In this document: piece by piece, positions 37,417 through 51,600 of the stretch
How the letters are laid out: every line of letters begins with the position of its first letter
How positions within the stretch are numbered: the stretch's first letter is position 1
From: Archegozetes longisetosus
Taxonomy: Eukaryota; Arthropoda; Arachnida; Sarcoptiformes; Trhypochthoniidae
Direction of reading: 5' to 3'
Assembly (NCBI GenBank): GCA_018873245.2
Contig: JAEMBT020000005.1
Coordinates: 7,860,001 to 7,924,000, forward strand
Length of the DNA: 64,000 nucleotides
Translations under genes and position numbers: made by a program
Notes under the pieces: generated by a model
What the model saw: the letters and a program-made list of their open reading frames with translations, nothing else
What the model was told of the DNA's origin: nothing
Databases searched by the model: none

Positions 37417-38709
37417 AATATAAATTTTGATTGTCTTAATCTTACTAATTAGTCTTGAAAGTACACTAATTTTAACAGAGATCATCTTAATTTTATTTTT
37501 GTGAATTAAACTTTATATAAGTATGGCTGCATTGCTTAATTGGCGTTCACTTTAAAAGCATTATATCATCAAGCCATTACAAGCTTAGCTCTCAAACGAT
37601 TTCTCTATACTATACGAATTAAATTTAATTAATCCAAATAAATCTCGAATAGCTAAGTTTCGAGAAACTTTTGATTATACAATTTGGTAAAAGTTCTGAA
37701 AACTCGATCAGCAAATACTTTAAATACTTTGCAATTAATTTGAGAGCTAATATTCGTTTTGTAGTCATTTTAATTAGATTTATATAATTAAAAATAGTAT
37801 TTTCGTGTTTTCTCTATAAAATGGTTTTGAGTTAATCACTGGTTTACAACGCTCAGACATGAACTAATAGTTTGAAGTTGTTAAGTATTTCAGCTCGGAT
37901 TTAAAAGTTAAAGCTATTCAAGGAAAGTGTAATAACCTGTGCCATTTAGGCAGCAAGTCTGAAATTGACTCCTACGCACTCGAATACTGTTGAATAATGA
38001 AAAAAATTTGAGGAAAATAATCTTTAAAAAATTTATGAATTGTATCAACAGAAAAGTAAGAAGAAAATTTTGACATTTTAAGAAGTTCTAGACTATAACT
38101 GAAATACAAGCCTCGAGTGGTTTAATCTTTAGGAGTGTTAAGAATAATAGTTTGAATTCCCTAAAGGCTAAACCTAGTATTAGACAGATTTCAATTTTTG
38201 ACGTAAAGGGTTCTTTCTAAATCTCCTATCTAAATTTTTTGTATAAGTAAATAATTTAAACTTGAATATTTGTCTTTCAAGTTCAGATTTTAGAACTTTT
38301 TAAAAGAATTATTTAAAATGTATTTTAATAGCTATAATTGATTTTAAATTTTGTTTTGCAAATTAATTATCATTTTTAAATTAAAAATTGATATAAAATA
38401 TACTTTAGAATAATCAGAATTCTTTCCTTTTTGCCGCCACTTTGAATTGTTATGTAATTCTGTAGTTCAATCGGTTAAATGAATGGATGCCTAACTTAAG
38501 CTTCATTTTAGACAGATTAGAGCCTAGTAGAGCATAAAACACAAATGGGATACGGTGAATATCATGAACGACAAAAAGTTGTAAATTCATATATGAGTAA
38601 CACTATGGAGAACAGAGACAGTCATTGATTATTTCTAGTCCCCAACACATCATAATTCATTATTAGGACTGCACAACTTTTCATCTCAAGTGAAAGTAGA
38701 GTTATGATC
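37417..38709. other. Intergenic
   Basis: AT-rich. A short segment near 37966-37984 (GACTCCTACGCACTCGA) matches a dispersed repeat seen in aquaporin intron 1. The gap 35906-36745 likewise shows no gene. Confidence 0.35.
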
Positions 38710-39193
38710 ATAAAGCACGTCCGAAAAGGTGCCGTAATATTTTTACGATTTTCTTACTAATTTATGAATGAAGATTTTGGAGTCAAACTTTAGTGGTCGA
38801 ATGCCACATATCTCATAATTAAGGAAAAAATCTTAGATATATATTAATTACAATAGTATTAAATTACTACGTGAAGCATGAGAGACATCCGAAAGTGATT
38901 GATTCCATAGGACTCTATAGACTTTATAGTGGGAAAAATCCTAATACGAACACAACGTAACGAATCCTATGAGAACCCATCGATAAGCTATTAAGTGGAC
39001 TCAATCATATTCGGACGTCTTTCATACTTCGCTCAGTAATTTAATACTTTTGTAATTAATATATATCTAAGATTTTTTCCTTAATTATGAGATGTATGGC
39101 ATTCAACTACTAAAGTTTGGCCCCAAAATCTTCATTCATAAATTAATAAGAAAATTGTAAAAATATTACGGCACCTTTTCGGACGTGCTTTAT
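38710..39193. repeat. Foldback element
   Basis: Inverted repeat with outer ends ATAAAGCACGTCCGAAAAGG and its exact reverse complement. Arms are about 200 bp (38710-38912 and 38995-39193) with modest divergence around an 80-bp centre. No coding capacity. It lies less than 500 bp upstream of the GPCR start, so it could affect that promoter. Confidence 0.82.
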
Positions 39194-39662
39194 TTCTTTC
39201 TCGTTTGCTGTCTTTAGCTTATTTGAATTCGTCCGAACGGACTCTTGTTACCTTGCTTACTAGAGCTTAAGTTCATATTTTCAATATAAAATAATTGAAA
39301 GAATCGGATAAAGAATCTATAAATAGTTACTTATACGGCAAAAGTAAGATAAAACACGAAAAGAAAGTAAAGATCTGAATTAGTATTTTAAATGCAATAA
39401 ATTAAATTAATTTGTTTGAAAGCTGATTCATCTTTGATGTAAACTTGCGAACATAGTTTAACAAAAACTTAATTTTCTGAGTACTGTCAAAGATTTGTAC
39501 GCAGTCAAATGATGGGTACGGATCAATAAATGAGTTTATGCGCCATACGAAATACAAACTGTACTCTGGTTTGCGATGCGTGAGATGTCCATAGATAGAA
39601 CTTAGTTTGTATAGACGAGTATGTGCCAAACTTAGAGAAAGTTTAGATTTCTTTTCATTACA

Positions 39663-42600
39663 ATGGATCCGATTAATAATAATTTAAATTTGAATAACTC
39701 CAATGCCACAATTTCACAATTACCACCACTTGAAGCTCTCGGACCTCCATATCAACTACTACTTGCGGTGCTATATTCAGTGACTGCTGTTTTGACGTTT
39801 ATTTTGAATCTGGTGGCAGCTACTATCCTCTTTGTTAATAAGCGCTCATCGGCTGATCTCAGAAAGTACTTGATCAATTTGGCATTCGCTGATATCTTAA
39901 TGGCCCTCTTCTCAATCCCATTTTCCTACACGGATTTTATGTACGGCCGGTGGATATTCCCACTGTTTCTCTGCCCTCTCTATCAATTTATTCAAGTGTG
40001 CGCCGTTTGTATCTGCATTTATACCCTCATCGTAATTGGAATTGAAAGGTAGGATAAGTTTGCAAAATAAAGATATACTTTAAAATAACTCCAAAAAATC
40101 AATGTAATTAACTTATTCTCATGTTAAAACATTTATATATGCATAAAATACTTTTTGCAATCAGTAAAAATGATCAGAACTAATAAAAATAAATCTTTCG
40201 CATAAAAAGATTTTAAAACTCATAAGCAGCCTCGAACTTTACAGGAACTTCCGATTCCGATCCTTAAGGTCAGAAATTAGGTAGATTAGCAGCAAAACAA
40301 GTTTCACAAACTGAGGGTTTTATAGATCAAATTTAAAACTCTCAATTCCAGAAAAATGTTGATTTTTCGAATTTGATTATTTGGCCCAATGACCTGGTTC
40401 TAGAAAATTTAACTAAGACAATTTTTTTATTGTATTTTTAACTTTATTGTGTTTGTAATTGAACTTTAGTTCTCGTATTTGGCTGAAATTTCTCTCTATT
40501 TTCATCTTTCAATCTCCCGAAAAATCTGAGGTTTGCTCATAAGTCAAAATTATCTAATCACTGAGAGTTCACAAATTTCTCTCATTCAGGCTTTGATTAA
40601 AAAGTTTTCAAACAATACAACAATACGACAATACAAGTTCAGTAAAAGAGATAAAGCCATAATTCATGAGCTTTTCCGATAAAATATTGAGAACAAAGGA
40701 ATGTAAGTGATTGTGAAATAAGTTGGATTTATCTCTCCAAAAGCTAGCAGTATGTGACAAAAATTTTGAGGCAGCAGTTTCTTTAATAAAACAAAGTGTG
40801 AATCCTGATTGAATTTGAAAAACCATAACTTAGTGATAAATCATAACATCTAAAGCATAGGTGCAAGCTTTAGTTCTTACAATTTAATGGCTAAGGTATG
40901 TAGAAATTGTGATAAATTTAGACTTTTCTAGACTTGTAGGGATTGTTCAACCATTCGAAGGTTTAAGGGATGCTTCCATCATTAAACCTGGATTTTTCCT
41001 TTTTGACACGTTTATTCGTTCTTTCATTTTTTCGCCCCAGAATTTATAAAAGTTCACAGAAATTGTTAGGTTGAATTTTCCTAGACTTTCCCGCTATTTG
41101 AAATCGGTTCACATTTGAACGAATGAGCTCATTAACTACTTTTTATTAATGTATTTCGCGAGACACAGTACCTAATAACATATATGAGCTCAAGTTTTAA
41201 ACTTCAATTAATGATAAAATCATTTTTTCAGTATTGCAAAGTTGCAAATATTTATTAATTATTCGAATGTATAGTCTGAAGATGTTATTGAGATAAACAG
41301 GACATGGCTCGCACATATTCAATGCACATGTCTATGAATCGTACAAAGGGTAGAGATGTATTAATTTAGTTGAGTACAGCTCTCAATCAAAAATGTTATA
41401 CACAAAAGTATATATTTAAATATTTAAAAGAGCACACAACTTTTCGATTTAATAGCAACGAAGAACTTTTAGAATACAATAGATCATCTATAAAATAAAA
41501 CGTTTCTCGAGAGTACTTATTTTTTTAAATTAACTTTAAATTATATATTAGACTAAAGAGTATAAATGAAGCTTTACTTCAAAAATGTACGGCAGACAAA
41601 ATAAAACATATATATATATATATGAAGTCAAAACTAAGAAAAAATTGAACTGCACGCATAATCAGGTATAACTAAGTTATAGCTCTTATCAAAACTTAAT
41701 CATTCATAAGAAAACTATTAAGTTAAATTGATACGGAGTTGAGGTAATGCATTTTGAACTCTTTCTAATTTGACTTAGAATTAGTTTTGTTTGAATTTGT
41801 ATTTCTCATATTTGAGATTATTTGTTTGAAATGACAACTATTAAACTTTTATGCATACTTTAGATAATAGTTTCCTTAACTTTAACTTTTCGCATGAAAC
41901 TACCTGAAAAATGTATTTATAGAAAGCTAAACAGTGTATATGAGAAGTTAATGTTAACAAAACTGACCAAAATATACATAAAGCAAATTACCTCAAATAA
42001 GGAAAATACAAACAAAACCACAATAAGTGAAATTAAATCTCAGTTCTGTACGAATTGCGTACAGCAAATAATTTTCTTATGAACGATTAAGTTTTGATAA
42101 GAACTATAACTTAGTAATATCTTATTATGCTAGCTGCCACATTGTATTTATTTTGACTTTATATATTGTACTCTATTTTCTCTGCCATACATTTCTGAAG
42201 CAAAGCTTCAAATATAGAATGTCTCATAACAAAAGAGAAGATTTTAAATTCCTATAACTTTTTTATTGGAAAACTTAGATAGACACATAATATGTCAAAC
42301 TAAAGCTAAAGAAATTTTTATTAAATATCAAGACCATTTTTCCAATACAAAGATGAGTTCAATTGAATAGAGACTGATAAACATTTGTAAGCAAAGTTGA
42401 ACTCCGTGTATGATTAACAATCGTCAATACAGGAAGCGTCTCATCTCACGTCAAAACATTACTCATGAAATTTCGTTTTCATTAATCTTAGACAAAATCC
42501 ATTCACAAAACTGAATCTGAGGCTTATAATGAATGGGCTTCAAATCAAACTTTAAAACGATGCGATAGGGTCAAGCTTGAAAATATTGAGGGCTCATCTC

Positions 42601-45600
42601 ACTCATGTGTATTAAATGTCACATATTATTTGCCCTCAACTGAGATTCAACTCTTTTCAAAGTATTAGAATTCGATTTATACAGATTTAACGTTTTTAAT
42701 GTTTTTAGTGAGTTAATGTGGTTTTATAGCGAATAATACGCAGTTTTCTTAATTGATCTGCTCTATAATGTGTTTGCAAATTGGTATAAATTGTGTGAAT
42801 TGTCTCACAGTTGTGTAGTTTCTGCTTTTCAAACTTCTTCTTGAATTGTCTCATAACTTGAACTGGAGATTTATGTTTATGATAACTCGATGCAATAAAT
42901 AAACGCTGTTCATTATCTCAGACCATTATTTTTCCGTTGTTTTATATGCTTTGACAAGTTTGAATTGACTTAACTACGCATCAAATTTCATTTATAAGCT
43001 TTAAAATGACGTTCAATTTAATAAAATATTAATAAGTTCGCTAATATAAAAGTTATATGCATGCCAAATCTGTCTGCAAATATATTATATCATTGTATAT
43101 TTACACAGTGTGCTCAAAGACAATTAAAGGTTATGTAGATTTGAATCTTTATAGAAGCTTGGAGTTTTTGAAGCTAAATTTTCGAAATTTAAAATTGTTA
43201 AGCAACTGTTTTACACGTAATAAATTTCGTTATTGATTCAAAATCTACGATCAGAGTACTCAACAAGAATAGAGCATAGTTTATTGAGTATTTAAAGCGC
43301 TGTCCTCAAGATAAGTCAGAAGTGAGAGCCTCCCTGTTTATGCTAACCTCCCTATTTCACCAAATGAATCCAAAGACCGAAAGCTGATTGGGGTTCCCTG
43401 GTTTGAGCTTGACTTCTTTCCTCCTACAACACTTAAATGCAAGCGTGTATTGAAAGAAAACGTCTTTTAAAGGGTTGAATCTATGAAATCTTTAATAGCG
43501 TTTGAGCACGCGAGTAAATTATTAGTTTAACTTATAAAATCAGATTTACCAGAATAATAAATGTTTGAAAACTCAACTAAATTACTGATTGCATAAAATG
43601 ATGCATAAAGTTACAAGAAATTCTATAATTTATGCGACTGCCTCCATTCTAGAATAGGTTTTAAATTCCATTAATTAAATTTTTCATGTTAAACTAAGAT
43701 TTTCATATTAAGTTACATTTCATAATTATTTATAATGGTACAAACAAATACTTGCATCAGAGTCGCGTTTACAGGCCACAAGTAATCAAATTTAACTCAG
43801 TTTAGACTTTCTTACGTGTATGGATCAAACGTATCCAATCTGAACATAATGAAACAATGAAGTTTGAGGTTCTTGTGCAGACAAGTTTGATTTCCTCTGA
43901 TCTTTCAAATCAATTTTAGACATATTCTAAAGATGTTTCATTTTCTAAATGCAAATATTTCAGATCAAGTTACAAAACAATGTTAAACACTTATTAATCG
44001 AGGAAACTTGATACGTTGATTATAAACAAATGTTCTATAATAACTTTTGTTTTATTCTCTCAATTTATTTAGTGTAAATATTCAATTTAATGATGAAATA
44101 GTCAATACCAAAACTGAGGTGCAAGCTTTTATTTCAATAGTTAGCGATAATTCTGTCTTTTCAGCATCTCAATATACAATTAGAAATTTCAGATATACTA
44201 CGTAAGTGTCACACACAGAACTTTACCATATGAACAAACTCATTTTAATCTAACGAAGACGCCTTATGTTTGTTAAGATATTTTCGTTCATTATTGCATG
44301 ATAGCTTTCAGTATGAAATAATGAGAGAACAATTTCTTCAACTCAAAACATATTGTGACTCAATCCAATTATGATACCAACTTTCGAAATTTTTCATCTT
44401 CTAAAAATGACAATAGAAAAGCTTTGATCTCAAAAAGCTAAATGAAAAGATATTCAAAAGCACTTCCCTAATCACAACTTTTTGGCTCAAGCTTTTTTGC
44501 GTATCAATAATTTTGAAGATTCAAGAGTTTAATATTCTGATTAAAATAACAATATGTATCCACTTGTTCATTCAAAATTAATATATTTTCAGTACTTGAA
44601 AGAACTTATATTAAAAAAGGAAGATTTCCTTTTGACTGTCATTGACTAAATTAAATGAAAAACTATAATCTAAATGAAATCATCCTACAGACTTCATTCA
44701 TATATAGCTTACATTTTGTATGAATTCCTTTGCAGATTGCGTTTAAATGCAAGATTCAGAAAATCTAGATTTTTGAAACTGTTTATGCTGTTCGTGCAAG
44801 CGATCCGTTTGTGAAAAGGTCATATAAAGTTATAGAATTTTATAAGTTCTAAAAATCCGTTTCGAAGAGATCCCTTATGAATGCATAGAATAGAATAGAT
44901 GCAAGCTTCATGTCTCTAAGTATTAATGATACTAGTAAGTAAGGCTCGGAAGAATACGGACTGCCCTCATCGTTCACCAATCAAAATCGATAATTATTTG
45001 AACCATCCAATCAGGAATGAAGTTAATGCATTATTTAGAGTCCTTGTAATAAGTTTAGAATATTTAAATAAAAAGCTTAATTGAACCCCTTCGAACAGTT
45101 GTCAGAATAAATTGTGCAAGTCAATTACTGGTAGACAGTTAAAAATGTTTTTTTCGTAAAAAATGTTGAGTGTGTAATATCGGAGCAGTGAAAGTTTTCG
45201 AGAGTTCAATCAAAGCTAAAACCTTATAACTCTGAATGAGAATAAGTCAATTACGTAAGAAATGACTAACAATTTTATCACTTGATAATCAGCTATTTAG
45301 CATAAAACCATTTGAAATCATACAATTAAATGGAAGTTAATTATTGATAGGAGACAAGTTTTGTTTGGCTTAAGTTCATTCACTTTTTTAAGTTGAAGTT
45401 TAATCCCTAAAAGGTTAACGTTTTTCACTGGTAGGATTTATACTGACATAACTGTACTTAAACCTATAACTAAACTTGTGACTGATGAGAGAATACAGTA
45501 TTTGAGCTAAAACTAAAAATAATCAGTTATTAGAGTTAACACACAGGCAACTCCTGAGACTATAAGTTAAGTAAAATGGTTTCGAATCGTATGACTACTT

Positions 45601-48600
45601 TATGATGCGTCTAGGCTCTAATCATATTTAATAACGGGTCCTCAATTTAATATAAAAGTTTGGTCAAAATCTCTTTATAACCAAACTAAATCGCTTTAGC
45701 AACTTTAATAAAAATAAAATTTATGATTGATAGAGTCGATGAGTGAGAGTCTGATTTTGAAGATTTTATCAATAAAGCTATCGATAAAGGAGAACAACTA
45801 TAAAATTAGTTTTTGTGATAGTAATCCACAGGTCACTTGTATTACGGTTAAATGTTCAATTTCCAGAAATAATATCCTCACTTAAACACTATTTTTTATA
45901 AAATTGCCATGAATGATAAAGTGCAAAGAAGTGAATGTAGTTTTCGAGTTGTTTTGAAGCTATTTTCCTAATTCATTTAATAGTAAAGCATCACTAAATT
46001 TTTATATTGAGAACCAGCTACAAGCATAAAAATAAGAGTAGTAACTTGCGAGTCAATTCGATACTGAATATTATCTGAGAATCAAGTTTCTTTTGATAAA
46101 TATTTAGTTGAGACAAGGGGATATATTCATAATGAAAATTAATGAGTTTGAGCACATAAGACTTCTACAATATTATGATATTTTTGCTCCAATGAACTGT
46201 TGAGTTTAGGGCCTGGGAAAAGATTCTACAGTCGTATTCTAAGAGCACAATTGATGGGGTACTTAAAGGACAATCAGGTGGCAACTCGGTACCCAAAAAG
46301 CTGTTCAGAAAAATAAGCCCTCAGGCTAGTCTTTACACTTAAGAATATTCATAAGCTTGACTGACTACCCTGACAGTCTTCAAGTCAGCTTGATTACAAG
46401 CATTTCTAAAATCGAAAGCATAACTAATCTAATTGTGTATATTTGGGCTAGTTCGTTTTGAATATCACTAGGATGTTATGTTCGAATGACACTCATGTTA
46501 CCTTAAGTACCAGAGTTGGCCTTCAAGAAACTCACACTTAAAGGTTTACTCTAGATATTGTCTTGGAATACGACTGCTCGTGCAAAATACAATCAAGTGT
46601 AAAATAATGAGCTCTAATTAAATTAATTCCCTACAAGTTATTATTATAAGTGTAGTCATTTTGGGAGGGATTAATGTTACTGATTGCCTCATTGTTAAAT
46701 TAAGTTTCATTAAAATAATCACTTCGACAGTAACTCAGCTTTGATTTGGCACTCAATATTGTCTGAGTTATGGATCATTGAGACATAAGCTTATTTAACA
46801 ACTTATTTTCTAAAGTTCTAATGCTAGCAATTTCTTGACTGCATTAGTCTTACTTTTAATTACGAGTCGAAGAATAAATCGGAAAAGTTCTGCTGCTTAT
46901 AATATGAGTTTTACGATCGATTCATCCTTTAGCAAGGATATTTCTTTTAATTCAATAGTCCATACAAATGTAATCATTTTTCTGTATTAGAGAGCATGAA
47001 ATTAGAAAATTTTTTTTGATGGATCCCCCTCTCGTCCTACACTCGCAACTTTTGACTCTCGTTCCCTCCCGCTTGATGTGGAAATCGCTCCGCAGATATC
47101 CCTTTTGATGCTCTGTTCTATCTTACTTCCTGTAGAGCGCAATAAAGTTGAAACCGAAATAAAAAATTTTTTGCTGTCAAATCAATCTATAATCAAAGTA
47201 ACAATTCACGCTTAGCTCAAATAAGTTCAGTGTCATATGGAATTCGCGTTGATTTAATTGCATTTTGAAACTATTTTTGGTGTGAAACTTTTGAAACATA
47301 TTTTACGAGTAACAAAATGAGACATTGTTATCAATAAAGGCTATTATGATTAAAGGCGGAGATGAAGTAAATCTAATTTAATATGAAAAATGAATTGAAT
47401 GAAGATAAATGATGCTTGAATGCTGTCTAATATTCTATATAAGCGTATAAGCAAAACAAAAGTGTCCTTAATGCTTATACATGACTGAATTGAGAGCAAA
47501 TTCGTAATCTATCACTTAAAAATCAACCTTTATTAAGACTGTTTCTCATCAAAAAACTAACTCTTTCCTTCGCTCATAGCTGCATAGTTTAAGAAGTGGT
47601 TCATTTCCTAATGGATCAAAAGATAATTTGCTAGAAATTTATTCTAGTTATTCACAGACTCTAGCACTAGACCTATAATTATTTAGACATTTTCGGTGTA
47701 ACATATTTTGAACTGCTTTCAAGCGCATGCTATATACCTGAAAATGATATATACCTGAAAATTAATTCAACAGAAATGGAATAAAATAAACACTTAATCG
47801 TTATACTTGTTCGTCATATGTTTCCAATAGATATTTTGCGATTGTTTACCCGTTACGATCTCATTATTGGTTTGAAACCCAAACAACTTTTATGATCATA
47901 TTGATTTGGGCGTTAAGCATCGGAATCGGAAGTCCTTTGCTATTTGAAAGCCGTGCGATTGAGTTTCGTTATGGCGATCAAATCTATTACGACTGTCGCG
48001 AGAAATGGGAAGGAAAGTTAGGAGGAAAAATCTACACTGCCATCATCTTCATTATGACATTTGCCTTGCCATTTTTGGCCATCAGTTTTCTCTACATATC
48101 AATTGGTGTCAAGACATTCAAGCACATAATTCCTGGTAATGCTGACTCTGCTAGAGATGAGGCACAACTAAGAACCAAAATGAAAGTAAGTTTAAAAATT
48201 AAGCCATAATCTTATTACTCCTATGTTTATTCTGATTCTCACGTCAAATGCCTTTGGGTGCATTTCGGCGCTCAATGTTCAAAATGTGGTAAAAGATTAA
48301 TTTTAAGTGTGATTTTTGTTTGGAGAGTCCAATGATTTATAGTCAGAACAAATGCCTGGAGATATGAGCTATGATTCTATATCATAAAGCTTATTGAATA
48401 TAAGTGTTATTCAAGAAATATAAGCTAAAAGTGCAAAACTCAGTCGTTAGTTGTTCCATAATAAGCTCTAACCAACTTGAGGTTACAGTCTCTCAATACT
48501 ACCATAAACATGATCCATCACGTTATCTTTTGAAATACTAGATAGAGGCATGTCTTCATAAATTTTAAAATTGATTAGAATAGTGTGATATTTATAATTA

Positions 48601-51600
48601 GAGCATGTAAAAATATTTATTTATTCATAAATTATGCGTCAGATCCTTAGAGATTATTTGCTTTTTATGTATTTATGCATTTGAAGCCTATAAATGTTTG
48701 AATATACTATCAATCAAAGATTGACATTATTTTTGTGGATCATCCTATGGACTATATTATTGTTTACTACATTTTGTTACGGCAGTAGATGGCAAAGGGA
48801 GACACATGCTCTGATATCTCACACATAATTTGTAAATAAAAATATTTGACGTGCTTTATTTATAAATTATGTTGTTAAAAACAGAAAAAGCAATTTCTTT
48901 ATAACTTACAGCCAATTTGAGTTGTATTTGCAACACTTGCATTGCTATATGCAGTGGGCAGTACTTAAGTAGTGCACTTTCGAAACTATTTCCAACGTTT
49001 GCATTGCTATTTCCAATATCAGGTTTATGTTCGTTCTATGCGATCGCTTAACGATTAATAAGACTCCCAAAGTGTCAAAATTTGATTCAAACTATTATTT
49101 CTCAATTCAATCAATTTAATTTAAATTGTTTTAGTCAATATCTATGTTAAATTTGATGTTTAAAAACACTTTAAGTTAATTTTTGACACTTTGGGAGTCC
49201 TATAGATCGTTAAGCGATCGCATAGAACGAACATAAACCTGATATTGGAAATAGCAATGCAAGGGTTGCGAATACAACTGAAATTGGCTGTATTCTGAAG
49301 GTAGAGTCGGAGTTACTATGCAAATATTAATCACTTTTTTTAAGTGTTCGAACTCTTGTTTCGAACATTTTCATTTAAATTTTCAACGGCAATTCATTGA
49401 AATATTGCATGAATTTGCACGTATAAAACATTGTAAACATAAAACTTTTTCGTCTTATGAGACAATTGGGAAATAAGTTTCGTATCAAATGGAACAAAGA
49501 TTTTTCCATCACTACAAACAAAAAACTTCGGAATGAATAGAACTAAAAACTCTCAAATGGATGTTTTGATCAATGTGATAAACTTTTAATTGTTGAAAAT
49601 GTAGCCATGCATGTTTTCTATTATGTGAAATGCATATCAAGTGTTTACTAAACACTATGAAGCCCTTAATTGGTTGCATTAGGAAATATGAAATCTCTGT
49701 CTAAGCTTTTTCAGATTGAATTTTTTACAGTATATAAAAAAATCTATAAAAGTTATTGACTAGATGGTAAGCTTCTGTGAAATCACAATTCCAAGAAACG
49801 TAATGAATCCAATTTAGATAAATTAAAATAACTAAAACAAATCCATTGTTAAGGGTGTAAGAAAAATGAATCCTATTGTCAGTGAATCAATGGAAGCATA
49901 AATAAAAGTGAGAGTACTTTAATGACAATTGAAGCGAATAACTCGATGTGAGAGTACTTTCGCCTATTATCTCGTATGAAATCGTAATAGCCATAGAAAT
50001 GGAACAAAACAGATTAGAATTAGTCACGAATGACAACTGTCGTATTTCATAGGGACTTTGTGGTTATTTTGTCGTTTCATAACGATATCGCTCATCTAGT
50101 TCTGATTTTTATTAGATGAACCAAAAGCCAAAAAAACAAGTTGTTTACTGCAGTAATTCGTGATATTTGATTATTTATTTTGATTTCATGCTATCAAACA
50201 AGTCCTATCATATCAATTGTGTAACATACGGCCTTTCGAAAAAGTAAGCTCAAATCTTGATAATCAATTTTCTAGTTATTAAGTTGATTGTAAAAGCCAG
50301 TACTTCTGTTATGAGCTCAGAAGCAATAAAATCGATCATCAGGATTTGAGTTTATTCTTCGAGAAAATCTTAAGTTTATTACTTGACAAGAAAGATTAAG
50401 CTAATATGGACAAATCAATTTGAAAACGTTTAACTTTATGTTTCGAGACATCTTAGCTAGATCAGTATTTAAGATCATAAAGCATTACAAAGCGATCAAT
50501 ATAAGATTCAATATCTAAGTGGTTGATTAATCTTAAGAGGAAATTTTGAACAGATTGCCATGGGAAAAAGTTATTAGGATTTGAAAATTGATTTGTTTGG
50601 CAAATCTAACTTTATGACTTCATTAAAATAATAGAAGGATTCAGTGTGTTGATTAAATATCTAATACATGCTTGAATGCATCCAAAGCACAATACGACTC
50701 AGGTTGGCTATTGTCAGACTGAATTATTAATTAAATAATAGAAGTTTGACATAACTTAATAAAAAGATCCGAAAATGGTGCGAAACTCTTGTCAATACAA
50801 ATCTTCTTTTAGATTTAATCTAAATGATACCTAAACCATTAGTATCTGACAACTTGTATAAGATCTTAGTTAATTAAAGTGATTTGTGTTGTGTTAGACT
50901 TAAGTGATAAACTGATCAAACTGATTCTGTAGTATCGAATCAGTTTGAAGATATATAACTTTTGTTCAAACAATTTGCTGTTCAATTTGCTAAAAGGCAT
51001 TAAATGTGAGAAATCAATTAAATGAATTAAGACGTTAGCGAGTTCGTTCACAATTAAGAGTTGATTATAGATTAGTTATGAATCATTTTCATCAGTGAGT
51101 CTTAAATGAATAATAATTAAATTAGACGAATCAATGACTTTAGTTGAAATTTGGGATTAAAGTTGTTATGAAATGAAATAATTAATTATATGAAACACTT
51201 ATAGAAAGTTTTAGAGCTTATTATTCATGCATCGGAACTTACAAATATTTGAATAACAATACTCATAATATTCTCATAATATTATGAGCAATAAATGGTG
51301 AGAGGATTTAGCTATCATAAGACCTATCATGTTATTCGTTTGCGTTTTCAACCTTCAATACTATGCAACAATTCTGAATTAACACTTGAAACACTATTTA
51401 ATTTATCTATAAGATTGAAAATAAGGTTTGCCAATATAATAACAAAACTCGGAGTCTAGTAGATTTATTCGTTTTCAATTAGTTATTCATATAATTGACT
51501 AATCTTGATGGAACAAAAACAAACTCAATATACTTTGCAAGTTGATTGAGCTGGTACTTTGATCTTTTGCGGGTTTGCAATCATATGAGACCTGAAGACC

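Noticed and set aside
41894-42082. Plus-strand 62-codon frame in GPCR intron 1
   Set aside because: Lys/Thr-rich AT-biased frame in the spacer of a foldback; no domain.
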